Shown here piece by piece: positions 16,770 to 25,161 of a DNA stretch of 64,000 bases. The stretch is from Sediminibacillus halophilus. GTDB lineage: Bacteria; Bacillota; Bacilli; Bacillales; Amphibacillaceae. How positions within the stretch are numbered: position 1 is the stretch's first letter; every line of letters begins with the position of its first letter. A model generated the notes under the pieces. That model had not been told where the DNA came from. It did not search any database and saw only the letters and a list, made by a program, of their open reading frames with translations. The position numbers and the translations under genes are program-made. Where the stretch lies: NCBI RefSeq assembly GCF_900103695.1, contig NZ_FNHF01000002.1:496001-560000 (forward strand), in the 5' to 3' direction.

Positions 16770-17546
16770 TTAAATTATTGCTTCATGTTTTCCATTTGCC
16801 TGTATTTGTCCGTATTTATATATCCCTTGATAAAAACTTTCTCGGTCTAATATTCGCTTCACTTGTACTTTCGTAAATGCTTTACCTTGCGTTGTTTGAT
16901 AACCTTCATCATTTAAGGCTTCTGCCAATCTAGACAGTGACCATTTCTTATATTTTTGTTTAAGTTGAAATAATCTTTTTACTACTTCTGCATGCCCGTT
17001 ATGTATTTTTAGTTCTTTTTCACCCTTTTGTTTGGTATAGCCAAATGTCGCCCTTCCTCCTGCATATCCGCCTTCCTTTGCTTTCTTGTTTCTGCCTTTC
17101 GTTAGCTTTAGCGCTATTTCAAGCCGTTGATATTGGTCTAATAACTCCATTAAGCCATTGACCAAAAAGTCGTTTGGGTCTTTTTTGTGAATGCTGTAAT
17201 ATGGTTGTTCAATGCTTTTAATGTCACATCCATATTTCTTTAACTCTCGTTGTATCAACACCTTTACTATATCCGACCTCCATAATCGGCTTGTGTTCAG
17301 TACTACCACATAATCAATTTGGACAGACGAAAGGTGAGCCAACATTTCCTGTAAGCCCACCCTGTCTATTTCTAATGCTTCTTCATTTAGTTTTGCGCCA
17401 CTAATTCCTTCGTCTCTAAAAATATGTATCAAGTTAAAACCCTGTTCTTCACAGTATGCTTTGATTTCGTCTTCTTGATATTTCAAACTATATCCTTCTT
17501 TGGCTTGCCCTTGAGTGGAGACACGTATATACCCAACAACGTTCAA
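16770..17546 (-). CDS. Small serine recombinase (resolvase plus Recombinase domain), unit A
   Basis: Serine recombinase of 258 aa. The catalytic domain starts MNVVGYIRVSTQGQAKEGYS with nucleophile S10, and TSRLWRSDIVKVLI carries the conserved arginines near residues 85-95. A Recombinase (PF07508-like) DNA-binding region follows (GGYAGGRATFGYTKQKGEKE, then LAEALNDEGYQTTQGKAFTK and VQVKRILDRESFYQGIYKYG). The protein ends at GKHEAII, before the zinc-ribbon and coiled-coil of large serine recombinases; all three local copies stop at this point. The TTG start lies eight bases after GGGAGG. A 28-bp inverted-repeat site lies just upstream. It is always followed by an IS110 gene here. Confidence 0.9.
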   Translation of the reverse strand: MNVVGYIRVSTQGQAKEGYSLKYQEDEIKAYCEEQGFNLIHIFRDEGISGAKLNEEALEIDRVGLQEMLAHLSSVQIDYVVVLNTSRLWRSDIVKVLIQRELKKYGCDIKSIEQPYYSIHKKDPNDFLVNGLMELLDQYQRLEIALKLTKGRNKKAKEGGYAGGRATFGYTKQKGEKELKIHNGHAEVVKRLFQLKQKYKKWSLSRLAEALNDEGYQTTQGKAFTKVQVKRILDRESFYQGIYKYGQIQANGKHEAII

Positions 17547-17559
17547 CTTTTCACCCTCC

Positions 17560-17587
17560 CGTTACGAAAATTAAAATTTATGTAACG
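17560..17587. promoter_or_regulatory. 28-bp CGTTAC-N16-GTAACG site, unit A
   Basis: Inverted repeat with six-base arms and a 16-base AT-rich middle, 14 bases upstream of the recombinase start. Identical arms and spacing occur in units B and C. The 28-bp total equals the length of a resolvase crossover site, but an operator role is equally possible. Confidence 0.55.
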
Positions 17588-17720
17588 CTTTTTAAACGAA
17601 TAGCGAGCATTATACGACCGTCTCGAGTAAAAATACAACTTAAAATTTTTAATCCAAAACAGACAAAGAACTCCCTTTCACGTTACCAATTGTTTATCGC
17701 CACGAGCTTTGTCATTCTCG

Positions 17721-17870
17721 TTAGTTTTTTAGCCATTCCCTGTCATAACTACCCCTACCATATAAAATGTCATCTCGCCTAATTATCGTACTTTTCTTAC
17801 TATCCAAGTATTAAAACGATACCCATGATGGTCCTACCATCATGAGCTCTCAATTCTCAAACAAATTATT
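17721..17870. repeat. Immunity-distal spacer repeat, copy 2
   Basis: Partner of 14098-14250. It contains an inverted ATGATGGT/ACCATCAT element that is degenerate in the other copy. It follows the terminator of the SMI1/KNR4 immunity gene, just as the first copy follows a YezG-type immunity gene. The stretch 17619-17720 before it shows no gene or recognisable signal. Confidence 0.6.
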
Positions 17871-17914
17871 TTCTTATTGTCTCACTCAAATATCAGTAAA
17901 TTTATTATAAATTA

Positions 17915-17958
17915 AAGAAAAAAACCTTGAAAGGCGTAAAACCATTCAAGGTATGTTT
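17915..17958 (-). terminator. Terminator after the SMI1/KNR4 immunity gene
   Basis: Minus-strand hairpin built from ACCTTGA/TCAAGGT arms followed by TTTTTTTCTTT. A very similar hairpin follows the immunity gene at 26620-27087. Confidence 0.8.
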
Positions 17959-17970
17959 TATTATCGTTCT

Positions 17971-18411
17971 TTAATCAACTAGTAACTCCAAATAATATTT
18001 ATCATTTTCTTCTATCTTTCTTAAAAATTCTTCAAGAGAAGTCGCAATTTGAATATCATAATAGTAAACTGCACTTCTATTATTTTCATTCAATTCTATT
18101 GACATTAAAGCTGCTTCACTGCCTTCAAAAAATATTAGTTTGTTATTCTCAAATTCATCATAGATTTCTATGTCGGGATAAAACTCAAAATCATTAACTC
18201 TTAATCGAAAATCCCTTACTGAATATGGGTCCATAATACGATTAATATTAAACTCTGAACCTTTAATAAATCCGTAGCCGACCTCTATATAAAAATTAAC
18301 TAACTCCTTAGGAAATTTTAAATCGAGTTCCTTCTCAACCTCTTTTATTTCGTTTTCATTCACTGGATAAAAACTATTTTCTTGGTTTTCCTTAATAAAT
18401 TCATAGTTCAT
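17971..18411 (-). CDS. SMI1/KNR4 (SUKH) family immunity protein
   Basis: Immunity protein of 146 aa. The SUKH signature is visible as VNENEIKEVEKELDLKFPKE and LVNFYIEVGYGFIKGSEFNI (about residues 17-56), then LIFFEGSEAALMSIELNENN and an acidic C-terminal helix TSLEEFLRKIEENDKYYLEL. Such proteins bind and neutralise nuclease toxins. The start ATG shares a base with the toxin's TAA stop, with AAAGGAGG inside the toxin's end, so it is translationally coupled to the HNH-type toxin at 18411-20101. The toxin gene is frameshifted, but this gene is intact. Confidence 0.9.
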   Translation of the reverse strand: MNYEFIKENQENSFYPVNENEIKEVEKELDLKFPKELVNFYIEVGYGFIKGSEFNINRIMDPYSVRDFRLRVNDFEFYPDIEIYDEFENNKLIFFEGSEAALMSIELNENNRSAVYYYDIQIATSLEEFLRKIEENDKYYLELLVD

Positions 18412-20101
18412 TATTTTATACCTCCTTTAAATAGTGTACTTGCTGGTGAACCAGCTCCATGAATACCAGCTTGATGCTCATTTGGGAATTTTGCAGGATG
18501 CATATTCCACCATTCATGTTCTCCGCCAAAAGTATTTTCAATTATATGATGAGCATCATACTTATCTCCTTGTTTCCTAATTATTTTACCTGTTTTTTCC
18601 GAAATAACATTTTCATTATACATAGGCCACTTTTGCCCAGTATTTTCTTCCCACTCTTTAATTACTTTATTTTTTACTTTATCGAATTCTGCCCTATGCT
18701 TAGCTGTTTCTATTGGTGACATTTTTTTATATTCTTTATTTCTTAAGGCTTCCTTTAACTTCTCTGTTTGGTTTTTAGGTAACTCTCTGCCGGTTCGTCC
18801 TTCTATATCTCTAATATATTTTTTTATTGTATCAGAATCTATCTTATTACCCGTACCCTTAACACCTAAACTAACACTAGCCCCGTCTGCCTTAGTCAAC
18901 GTATCTTTTATCTTGTTCTCAAAGAAGCGGGTATTTTCGGCAGGGATATGTACGTTGCCCAATTCATTCATGGAGACCACTCGCCGTGGCGAAGCAATAT
19001 TTTTCGCAGAAGTGACCATACTGTCTGCTGCTTTTCCTGTGGTTATCGCATCACGAATGGCCCTGTCCTTCAAAGCTGCTCCGGCGCTTTTCAGCCTTGC
19101 AGTCGATTGCCTTCCTGCCGCGGTAACCATGTTCCCTACATGCCTCAGTTCCTGCTGTATGCTGGTTTTAAGGCCCGCTTTTAGGCCAAATTGACCCAGG
19201 TTTGCTGCCTGGTTGGCCGTGCGGACGCCGCTGCTGAACCTCTTGATTCCGGCTACACCCGGGACGATATCCAGAGGGCTTAGTGCCCCTCGTAGCCATC
19301 GTTCCCCCGTACCCAGTTCCCTTCCGGAGGCCCAGTCTTTTCCGGTGACAGCTGTTCCCAGCTCCATTGTACCATATGCCGTTCCCACTGTGAGTGCTAA
19401 AGGCACCCCGACCGGTGGCACAACTACAGCCAATACGGTAGCTCCGACGACCACCGCCAATGCGCCGATATTGCCCAAAACTCCTTGTTATGCTGCTGGT
19501 CCTTGATAGTCTCATATTCAAAAGCGTTCATGTTGACCGCGGCCATGCGGTATTCTTCCTGCGTGAACTCCTGGTCGGGATGTTCCGCCTTCCATATGTC
19601 GTATTCCACCTGCAGCTGTTCCGCATAATAATTATCGCCGCTGAGCAAGTCATCCAGACTGACTTCCGTCTTCGGCACTTCCCGGGTTTCCTGCATGCCG
19701 TAACGCTGGTAAATCACTTGCTGCTGGGTCGCGTCTATCCGGTTCTTTGTCGTATAGTTGGAAATAGTGGCATCCCGCATGGAGGATACAAATTTGTCGA
19801 TGTCTTCATGAAAAGGATCATCGATGGTGCGGTCTACAATATCGCCAACCTTTCCCGAAAAATCATGCAGTACTTTAAAATCCTCGAATAAGGATTGGTA
19901 TTTTCCTTCCCGGTCGATATGCGAAAAAGAAATGACGCCATCCCGGTCATATTTGGTGATTTCCGATTCTGCGTCCTCCAGGTTTTCCGTTATGTGCCTT
20001 AAATCATCGATTATGCCTTTTCCAAAGGGACCAATTCCGATCAGGTCGCCCAACCCGTCCTTCATCTTTTTCCAATGCGCCGGGATGTACTTTACATCCA
20101 T
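18411..20101 (-). pseudogene. T7SS polymorphic toxin with HNH-type nuclease C-terminus, frameshifted
   Basis: Two overlapping reading frames make one gene related to the intact toxin at 27098-28810. The N-terminal frame (20101 to about 19475) runs MDVKYIPAHWKKMKDGLGDL to IKDQQHNKEFWA. The second frame resumes NIGALAVVVGATVLAVVVPP and continues through the pre-toxin region (GRELGTGERWLRGALSPLDI, VPGVAG) to the C-terminal domain after KGTG. The paralogue reads EEFWANLGALVVIV without a break, so a single base is missing near 19472-19476. The toxin domain has YDAHHIIENTFGGEHEWWNM and HPAKFPNEHQAGIHG, an HNH/Endonuclease-VII-like pattern. The stop overlaps the SMI1 immunity start. Programmed frameshifting is unlikely because no slippery heptamer was seen. 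Confidence 0.85.
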
Positions 20102-20223
20102 TTATCAGACCTCCAATAACCCGTTTCGTAATTCGTCACTGACTTCCACACATCTCTGAAGGGGTAAACATTTTCTATTATAGAATAAATGGGTATATCC
20201 AATTAGCTTTCTTTCCAGTTACA

Positions 20224-20475
20224 CTAATTGTTTGTTCTTTTATGGTGACTCAACACAATCTGATAAAAGTAATCAAAGGCATCATTTTCATTATCTAACT
20301 CTTTCATAATGAAGTGCCCTCCTCGTTCTCTTGTTTCATAGACTTTCCATATGCCTTGGTCGTGTGCACAACCTAGCACTAGCGATTCATCTGTTATGTC
20401 ATCTAGCACTAGAATATATTCACCAATATCTAGTTTTTCAGCTTCATATTTCTTTAGGAATTCTGTTTTTGTCAT
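20224..20475 (-). CDS. Small immunity-like protein (Imm59-like, tentative)
   Basis: Protein of 83 aa, MTKTEFLKKYEAEKLDIGEY through DESLVLGCAHDQGIWKVYET to DNENDAFDYFYQIVLSHHKR. The pattern of an N-terminal helix, IGEY strand, glycine-containing middle and an acidic helix with DAFDYFYQ resembles small Imm59-type immunity proteins, but this is recognition from memory only. It lies between a toxin pseudogene downstream and orphan cassette remnants upstream, with no toxin partner next to it, so it may be an orphan immunity gene. There is no signal peptide or membrane segment, fitting a cytoplasmic antidote. Confidence 0.5.
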   Translation of the reverse strand: MTKTEFLKKYEAEKLDIGEYILVLDDITDESLVLGCAHDQGIWKVYETRERGGHFIMKELDNENDAFDYFYQIVLSHHKRTNN

Positions 20476-20529
20476 TTTAACCTCTTAATTTTTAAATTGC
20501 TTAAACCACTTCTGAATGTGTTGAGTAGG

Positions 20530-20905
20530 GTGGTATATGGATTTTGTTTAAGATAAGATGACTGCGTCATCTTCATCCTCAAAGTCAGTGTTTACTTCAT
20601 TTTTGCTGATTAATTTCTTACTGTGTTCATCCAATAAATATAAGTAATACAGCAAACTAAAAAATGCATAATATGCCAGCCAGTTATCTAAGGCTTCTGT
20701 CTTGATAACAATGTTCCGTTTTCGCCAATAAATTTGACCATACATTCCGTGTTATTAATCCCCTCTAGATAGTAAGTCCATTAATTCTCCATACTCTCTC
20801 AACCTAATTAATCTTCCATCTCATAAGAGGCATCAGTAATATAGTTAAACTCAATTTCAAATCGTCTAGACACCTTGATTTTTAAGGATGTTGTTATTTC
20901 CATCA
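20530..20905 (-). other. Degraded small reading frames between immunity genes
   Basis: Two short broken frames are visible. One (20903-20808) encodes MEITTSLKIKVSRRFEIEFN then YITDASYEMED and stops; in another frame the text continues IRLREYGELMDLLSRGD, so a frameshift is likely. The second (20745-20548, 65 aa) contains DNWLAYYAFFSLLYYLYLLD, a hydrophobic stretch, and an acidic tail. Neither is recognised. The context suggests remains of toxin or immunity cassettes. Confidence 0.35.
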
Positions 20906-20978
20906 ACAAGGAACGTTCCCTTCATTTACCTAAACACCAACAAATTAATTTTATCTGTTTTGCACAGAGTTCCCAGCA

Positions 20979-21386
20979 TTACAGATTTTTTGTAAATTTT
21001 AAAACTTCAATTTCATCTTGTGTTACTATTTTCTCATAATAGTATTTATCAGTTCGTTCAAATCCATTTTGCTTTGCAAGTTCTGCGTTAGTGGTGCCTA
21101 GCCTAAATTGTGAACCTGCAGCATTAAAACTTAAATTAAATATATGCCCTTTGTGTCGTGCTTTGTAATCAACTTCAAATATTTCGTCAATCTCTTTTTT
21201 CTTTACTTCCTTAATATACAGCCTGGGGAGGTTAGTACTATCTTTAATATTGCCAGAATAAATCTTTTCTTTAAAACCATTGTTTAAATCGGCTAGATCT
21301 TCACTTACTAATCTTATATTATCTCCATTAATATTACTCACTCTAAAGATTTTATTTTTATATTTTGCAAATGTTCCTTTTTCCAT
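20979..21386 (-). CDS. Putative immunity protein of orphan cassette B (family not recognised)
   Basis: Protein of 135 aa starting MEKGTFAKYKNKIFRVSNIN behind AAAGGAGGG, 16 bases after the stop of the orphan toxin fragment at 21403-21930. The N-terminal 60 residues look like a small beta-barrel (FAKYKNKIFRVSNINGDNIR); the second half (HIFNLSFNAAGSQFRLGTTN, AELAKQNGFERTDKYYYEKI) may be a separate alpha/beta segment. There is no signal peptide or membrane helix. Its position directly after a toxin C-terminus is the standard place for the cognate immunity gene, and that is the only basis for the role. The gene appears intact. Confidence 0.55.
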   Translation of the reverse strand: MEKGTFAKYKNKIFRVSNINGDNIRLVSEDLADLNNGFKEKIYSGNIKDSTNLPRLYIKEVKKKEIDEIFEVDYKARHKGHIFNLSFNAAGSQFRLGTTNAELAKQNGFERTDKYYYEKIVTQDEIEVLKFTKNL

Positions 21387-21402
21387 ACATGACCCTCCTT
21401 TA

Positions 21403-21930
21403 CTATTTGACCGGTATAAACATTTTTAAATCGCTATCATATATAGCTACTAGTTTTTCAATTCCGTCTTTAACTCGATATAATTCTGCTTCATTATTAG
21501 GGAAATATCTACTATCAAATTGCCATTCCGGCACTAATTCGCCATTTCTGGATCCTGTAAACCCATTCTGTGTACAAGGTGGACCATCTGTATTCGTTCC
21601 ACCGAATCGTTCTCCATAGGGAATCTCAATATTATCTTCATTGTTAGTTGTAAATTTAATTTTTCCATAGCTATCACCATCATCAGGAAATGGCCTACTT
21701 CCATTCCATGAAGTGTAGTCAAGGCGGAAAGATTCAACCACGTCACCATAGTTTTTAATATGACTAACATCATCATACTTAGCAATATATCCACCTATTT
21801 CCGTATACTCACCAGATAAGTATTTTTCGATATCACTTTCTGGGATTGTTTTTTGAAACTATTTTGGGATTCAACACCATCAAGGGTAGTTTTAACTTTA
21901 CTGGCTTTATTACTAATTTCACCCGTACCC
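21403..21930 (-). pseudogene. Orphan toxin C-terminal domain of unrecognised family, frameshifted
   Basis: The frame starts at the mobile-element junction with GTGEISNKASKVKTTLDGVE and SQNSFKK. One A is apparently missing from a run near 21850-21856. With that restored the protein continues TIPESDIEKYLSGEYTEIGG, YIAKYDDVSHIKNYGDVVES, FRLDYTSWNGSRPFPDDGDS, then IPYGERFGGTNTDGPPCTQN, and ends DSDLKMFIPVK at 21403. About 175 residues of toxin domain are readable, with no N-terminal delivery region. I could not assign a family; the Gly/Asp-rich centre and conserved aromatic tail are its visible marks. The next gene is the probable immunity gene. Confidence 0.65.
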
Positions 21931-21984
21931 TATGTTGTAATCTTAAAATCTAATAATAAAAAAAATCGGACGTTTATTACCTTA

Positions 21985-23220
21985 TTAAACTACTTCTTCC
22001 TCTTTTATTATTGGCAATTCGTAGGCAGTTTTGTTCTTCATCATGCCATAGATAATATTCACAAGCCTTCTCATTATACAAACCAATGCTTGCCCCTTTG
22101 TTTTGCCTTCTCTAAGCTTCCGTTGGTAATATGCATAAAACACTGGGTTCCTTGGTAACTTACTTCCTTTAGCTACTTGCACTTGTTGTACTGCTAGGTT
22201 GTAAAATAAAGCGTGTAGCGCCCGATTTCCCTGTTTGCTTTTTTGTTCCTTACCTTTCCCACCAGACCCAAAGTAAACTGGCGCAATCCCCCCAAGTCGT
22301 GCTAATTTGTTGGCATTTGGAAAGCGTCTTACGTCACCTATCTCTGCAATTAAAGCCGAAGCTGTCACAAGGTCAATTCCTGGCATGGAGTTTAGTTGAA
22401 AGTCTAGTAAATTCATTAACTGTTTTAATTCGCCTTCCACATAGTTCATTTCCTTCTTTTTAAACGCAATGTCTCGGACGATGCTTCTTACTAGAAAGTC
22501 GCGTGTTTCTTGGTGTTCTTTCTGTGTATGTCCATCCTCTTTCACTAGCTTTAATATGTCATTCGCTTTTTTCACTGAACATGTATTGTTACTGGCTTCT
22601 AATAAAAAAGTAGTCAATTTCTCAACACTTACACCGTCTAAACTTGAAGGTGACGGGTATTGTTTCCAATATGCCAATGCCGTTTCTCCATCCACTTCTG
22701 AGAAAAACCTTTTATAGCTTGGATAGTGGTGGCTTAATTGAATGTGCAATTGGTTCTTTAAAGCACCTTGAGCTTTCACCAATGCATTTCTTCTAGTGAC
22801 CAATTGTTGTATCGACCAAAATAAATCATGTGGTTTAGCGTCAGGCAATTGGCTAAGTTATCTTACCAATATTCTAGCCACACATTCTGCATCCCAGCTA
22901 TCACTCTTTTGTGTGGTCATATGGCTTTTTCGTTCAGCGTACGAAAGTGCGGGGTTAACCTCTTTGACAACTTGTCCATGGTCCGTTAGATATTGTGCCA
23001 GTGCTCGACCGTGACCGCCCACATCTTCTAAACCAAATACAGGTTTCAACCCTTCTTCTGTCATTTTATCAATATCTAGTAAAAACGTAGAGAAAGCAGA
23101 AGGTTTATTTTCAAACTTTATTTCAACCAACTTCTCCTGCCAACAGTTAATAACCACAGCTACATGGTGTTGCTTATGCAAGTCAACTCCAACATATAAA
23201 TATTTCTGTTTTTCATGCAT
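21985..23220 (-). pseudogene. IS110-family transposase, unit B, with one in-frame stop codon
   Basis: Full-length homologue of the unit A transposase (411 codons) interrupted by a TAA at 22858-22860. The frame is the same on both sides (CVARILVR, stop, LSQLPDAKPHDLFWSIQQ), where unit A reads CVARILLNKLNHLPDA. All four DEDD residues lie before the stop (YVGVDLHKQHH, FGLEDVGG, KSDSWDAECVA), and the Transposase_20 region is intact after it. Trans-complementation by unit A's enzyme is possible. The start ATG at 23220 corresponds to that of unit A. Confidence 0.9.
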
Positions 23221-23244
23221 GTTCTCATCCCCTATTCAATTAAA

Positions 23245-23317
23245 TGAAAATGCCGGCAACCTTAGTTCGAGCGTTCACCATTCGGTGCGCATTGGTACGA
23301 AAGCCTATCCATTTTCA
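23245..23317 (-). ncRNA. Candidate structured (bridge-like) RNA of unit B
   Basis: Same 73 bases as in unit A across the closing stem, internal loops and apical stem (identical by eye from TGAAAATG to CATTTTCA), although flanking non-coding bases on both sides differ. This preservation against divergent surroundings suggests selection or recent exchange. Confidence 0.55.
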
Positions 23318-23372
23318 ACCTTACAGAAGAACTTATAAGAAAATGAGTCCCTTTTTTAAGTAATCATTTAAA

Positions 23373-24143
23373 TTATTGCTTGATGTTTGCCATTTGCTTG
23401 TATTTGTCCATATGTATAAATCCCTTGATAAAACTTTCTCGGTCTAATATTCGCTTCACTTGTACTTTCGTAAATGCTTTCCCATGCGTTGTTTGATACC
23501 CTTCTTCATTCAATGCTTCTGCCAACCTAGACAGTGACCATTTCCTATGTAGTTGTCTAAGCTCAAACAACCGTTTAACTACTTCTGCATGATTGTTATG
23601 TATCTTTAGTTCCTTTTCACCCTTTTGTTTCATATAGCCAAATGTTATCCTTCCTCCCGCATACCCACCTTCCTTCGCTTTTTTATTTCTCCCTTTCGTT
23701 AGCTTAAGGGCAATTTCAAGCCGTTGATATTGGTCTAATAACTCCATTAAGCCATTCACCAGAAAGTCATTCGGGTCTTTCTTATGGATACTGTAAAATG
23801 GCTGTTCAATGCTTTTAATGTCACATCCATATTTCTTTAACTCTCGTTGTATCAACACCTTTACTATATCCGACCTCCATAATCGGCTTGTGTTCAGTAC
23901 TACCACATGATCAATTTGGACAGACGAAAGGTGAGCCAACATTTCCTGTAAGCCCACCCTGTCTATTTCCAATGCCTCTTCATTTAGTTTGGCACCACTA
24001 ATTCCTTCATCTCTAAAAATATGTATCAAGTTCCAGCCTAGTTCCTTACAGTATGCTTTGATTTCATCTTCTTGATATCTCAAGCTGTAACCATCTTTTG
24101 CTTGCCCTTGAGTCGAGACTCGTATATACCCAACAACTTTCAA
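23373..24143 (-). pseudogene. Small serine recombinase, unit B, frameshifted near the C-terminus
   Basis: Homologue of the unit A recombinase with TTG start and catalytic S10 (VVGYIRVSTQGQAKDGYSLR). Unit A has five A residues in the GATAAAAACTTTC run (plus strand); here there are four, which changes the frame after RILDRESF. The tail therefore reads IKGFIHMDKYKQMANIKQ in place of YQGIYKYGQIQANGKHEAII. Only the last ~18 residues are altered, so the catalytic and most of the DNA-binding region remain, and function may be partly retained. Confidence 0.85.
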
Positions 24144-24156
24144 CTTCTTACCCTCC

Positions 24157-24184
24157 CGTTACATAAATTTTAATTTTCGTAACG
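24157..24184. promoter_or_regulatory. 28-bp CGTTAC-N16-GTAACG site, unit B
   Basis: Same arms and spacing as in unit A, placed 13 bases upstream of the recombinase start. The 16-base centre differs from that of A but is equally AT-rich. Confidence 0.55.
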
Positions 24185-24205
24185 TTTTTTAACGAATAGC
24201 GAGTA

Positions 24206-25030
24206 TTATACGACCCCTAGAGATTTCACTAGCCCTTTAAGTTCCTTTTCCACCCTCTTGATTTCCTCTTGCTTAAATCGGATGTCACGAACAAGACTTT
24301 GAATAATAAAGTCTCTTTGCGATTGATAGTCACGTTTCGTCTCACCATCAAATTCTACAAGAGAAAGAATAGCCTTTGCTTTTTTCATAGATAAGCTATT
24401 GTTACTTGCATTAAGCAAGAACAGTCGAAGTTCTTCCATTGTTATCCCCTCCAAATGGTGAGGTGAAGGATACTTCTCCCAAAAGGCTAATGCGGTTTTG
24501 CCCTCTACCTGTGAGAAGAATTGACGATAACTTGGATAGTGGTGAGAAAGCTGGAGGTGTAGCTGATTTTTCAACGAACTAAATGACTTTACAAGAGCAT
24601 CTCTACGACCAACTAATGTAGAGATTGTCCAATAAACATCTGATGGGGCTGCATCAGGAAGTTGTGTAATCTTTCTTGCTAGAATTTCTGCAATACACTC
24701 GGCATCACAACTATCACTCTTTTTTGTCATGGCATGACTTTTTCTTTCTGCATAAGACAAAGAAGGGTTGACTGCTTTTACAGTATATCCTCTTTCTAAC
24801 AAATAGACTGCTAGAGAACGACCATAGCCATTGACATCTTCTAATCCAAATACAGGAGTGATACCTTTTTCCGCTTGTTCTTCTACAAATCGTGTAAAAT
24901 CAGGGAATAACGAAGGTTTGTTCATGAAGGTTGTTTCATTTAGCTTCTCCCCCCAACAATTTACAACCACCGCTGTATGTCGGAATTTATGCAAATCGAC
25001 ACCTACGTAAATAAATTCATCTCTTTTCAA
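24206..25030 (-). pseudogene. IS110-family transposase, unit C, truncated by unit B
   Basis: N-terminal 270 residues of a third, more divergent IS110 transposase (MKRDEFIYVGVDLHKFRHTA). The DEDD residues are present (VGVDLHK, FGLEDVNGYG, KKSDSCDAECIA). The native reading frame is lost after KELKGLVKSLG, where unit B sequence begins. The Transposase_20 domain and downstream end are absent from the window, so an insertion plus deletion, or recombination between units, must have happened. The non-coding RNA-like segment and recombinase of unit C remain upstream. Confidence 0.9.
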
Positions 25031-25073
25031 AAGACCTCACTCCTATCTTGGATTATGTACGAGAGGAAGAAAA

Positions 25074-25149
25074 AGAGAATGTCGGCAACCTTAGTTCGAG
25101 CGTTAGTCTCTTAGAGACTCGCAAGGGTACAAAAGCCAATCCATTCTCT
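25074..25149 (-). ncRNA. Candidate structured (bridge-like) RNA of unit C
   Basis: Divergent homologue of the elements in A and B. The core CGGCAACCTTAGTTCGAGCG and the AAAGCC block (plus strand) are kept. The closing stem is AGAGAATG/CATTCTCT instead of TGAAAATG/CATTTTCA, and the apical stem is AGTCTC/GAGACT instead of CACC/GGTG. Both changes preserve pairing, good evidence for a structured RNA. Confidence 0.6.
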
Positions 25150-25161
25150 ATTTCTTATCTC

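Larger units (their letters stand above)
15322..17618 (-). mobile_element. Composite mobile unit A: serine recombinase + RNA-like element + IS110 transposase
   Basis: About 2.3 kb shared with unit B (21931-24214). The left limit is the base after ACCCGTACCC, where both units change from toxin sequence to TATGTTGT. The right limit is where both share GAGYATTATACGACC and then diverge. No terminal inverted repeats or target duplication were seen, as expected for IS110-family elements. Gene order on the minus strand is recombinase, ~73-nt structured element, transposase. Both protein genes look intact in this copy. It sits between a spacer repeat and an orphan toxin fragment. Confidence 0.7.
21931..24214 (-). 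mobile_element. Composite mobile unit B, inserted into unit C
   Basis: Same gene order and the same end sequences as unit A (TATGTTGT at the toxin side, GAGTATTATACGACC at the other). The toxin-side junction follows ACCCGTACCC exactly as in A. The other end lies inside the transposase gene of unit C, which is cut short. Both protein genes here carry single lesions, so B is probably inactive by itself. Confidence 0.7.

Noticed and set aside
19464-19480. Programmed frameshift in toxin 1
   Set aside because: No slippery heptamer or downstream structure was evident, and the paralogue reads through in one frame; a simple one-base loss is more likely.
22858-22860. Frameshift in transposase B
   Set aside because: Both flanking parts are in the same frame; the lesion is a single in-frame TAA.
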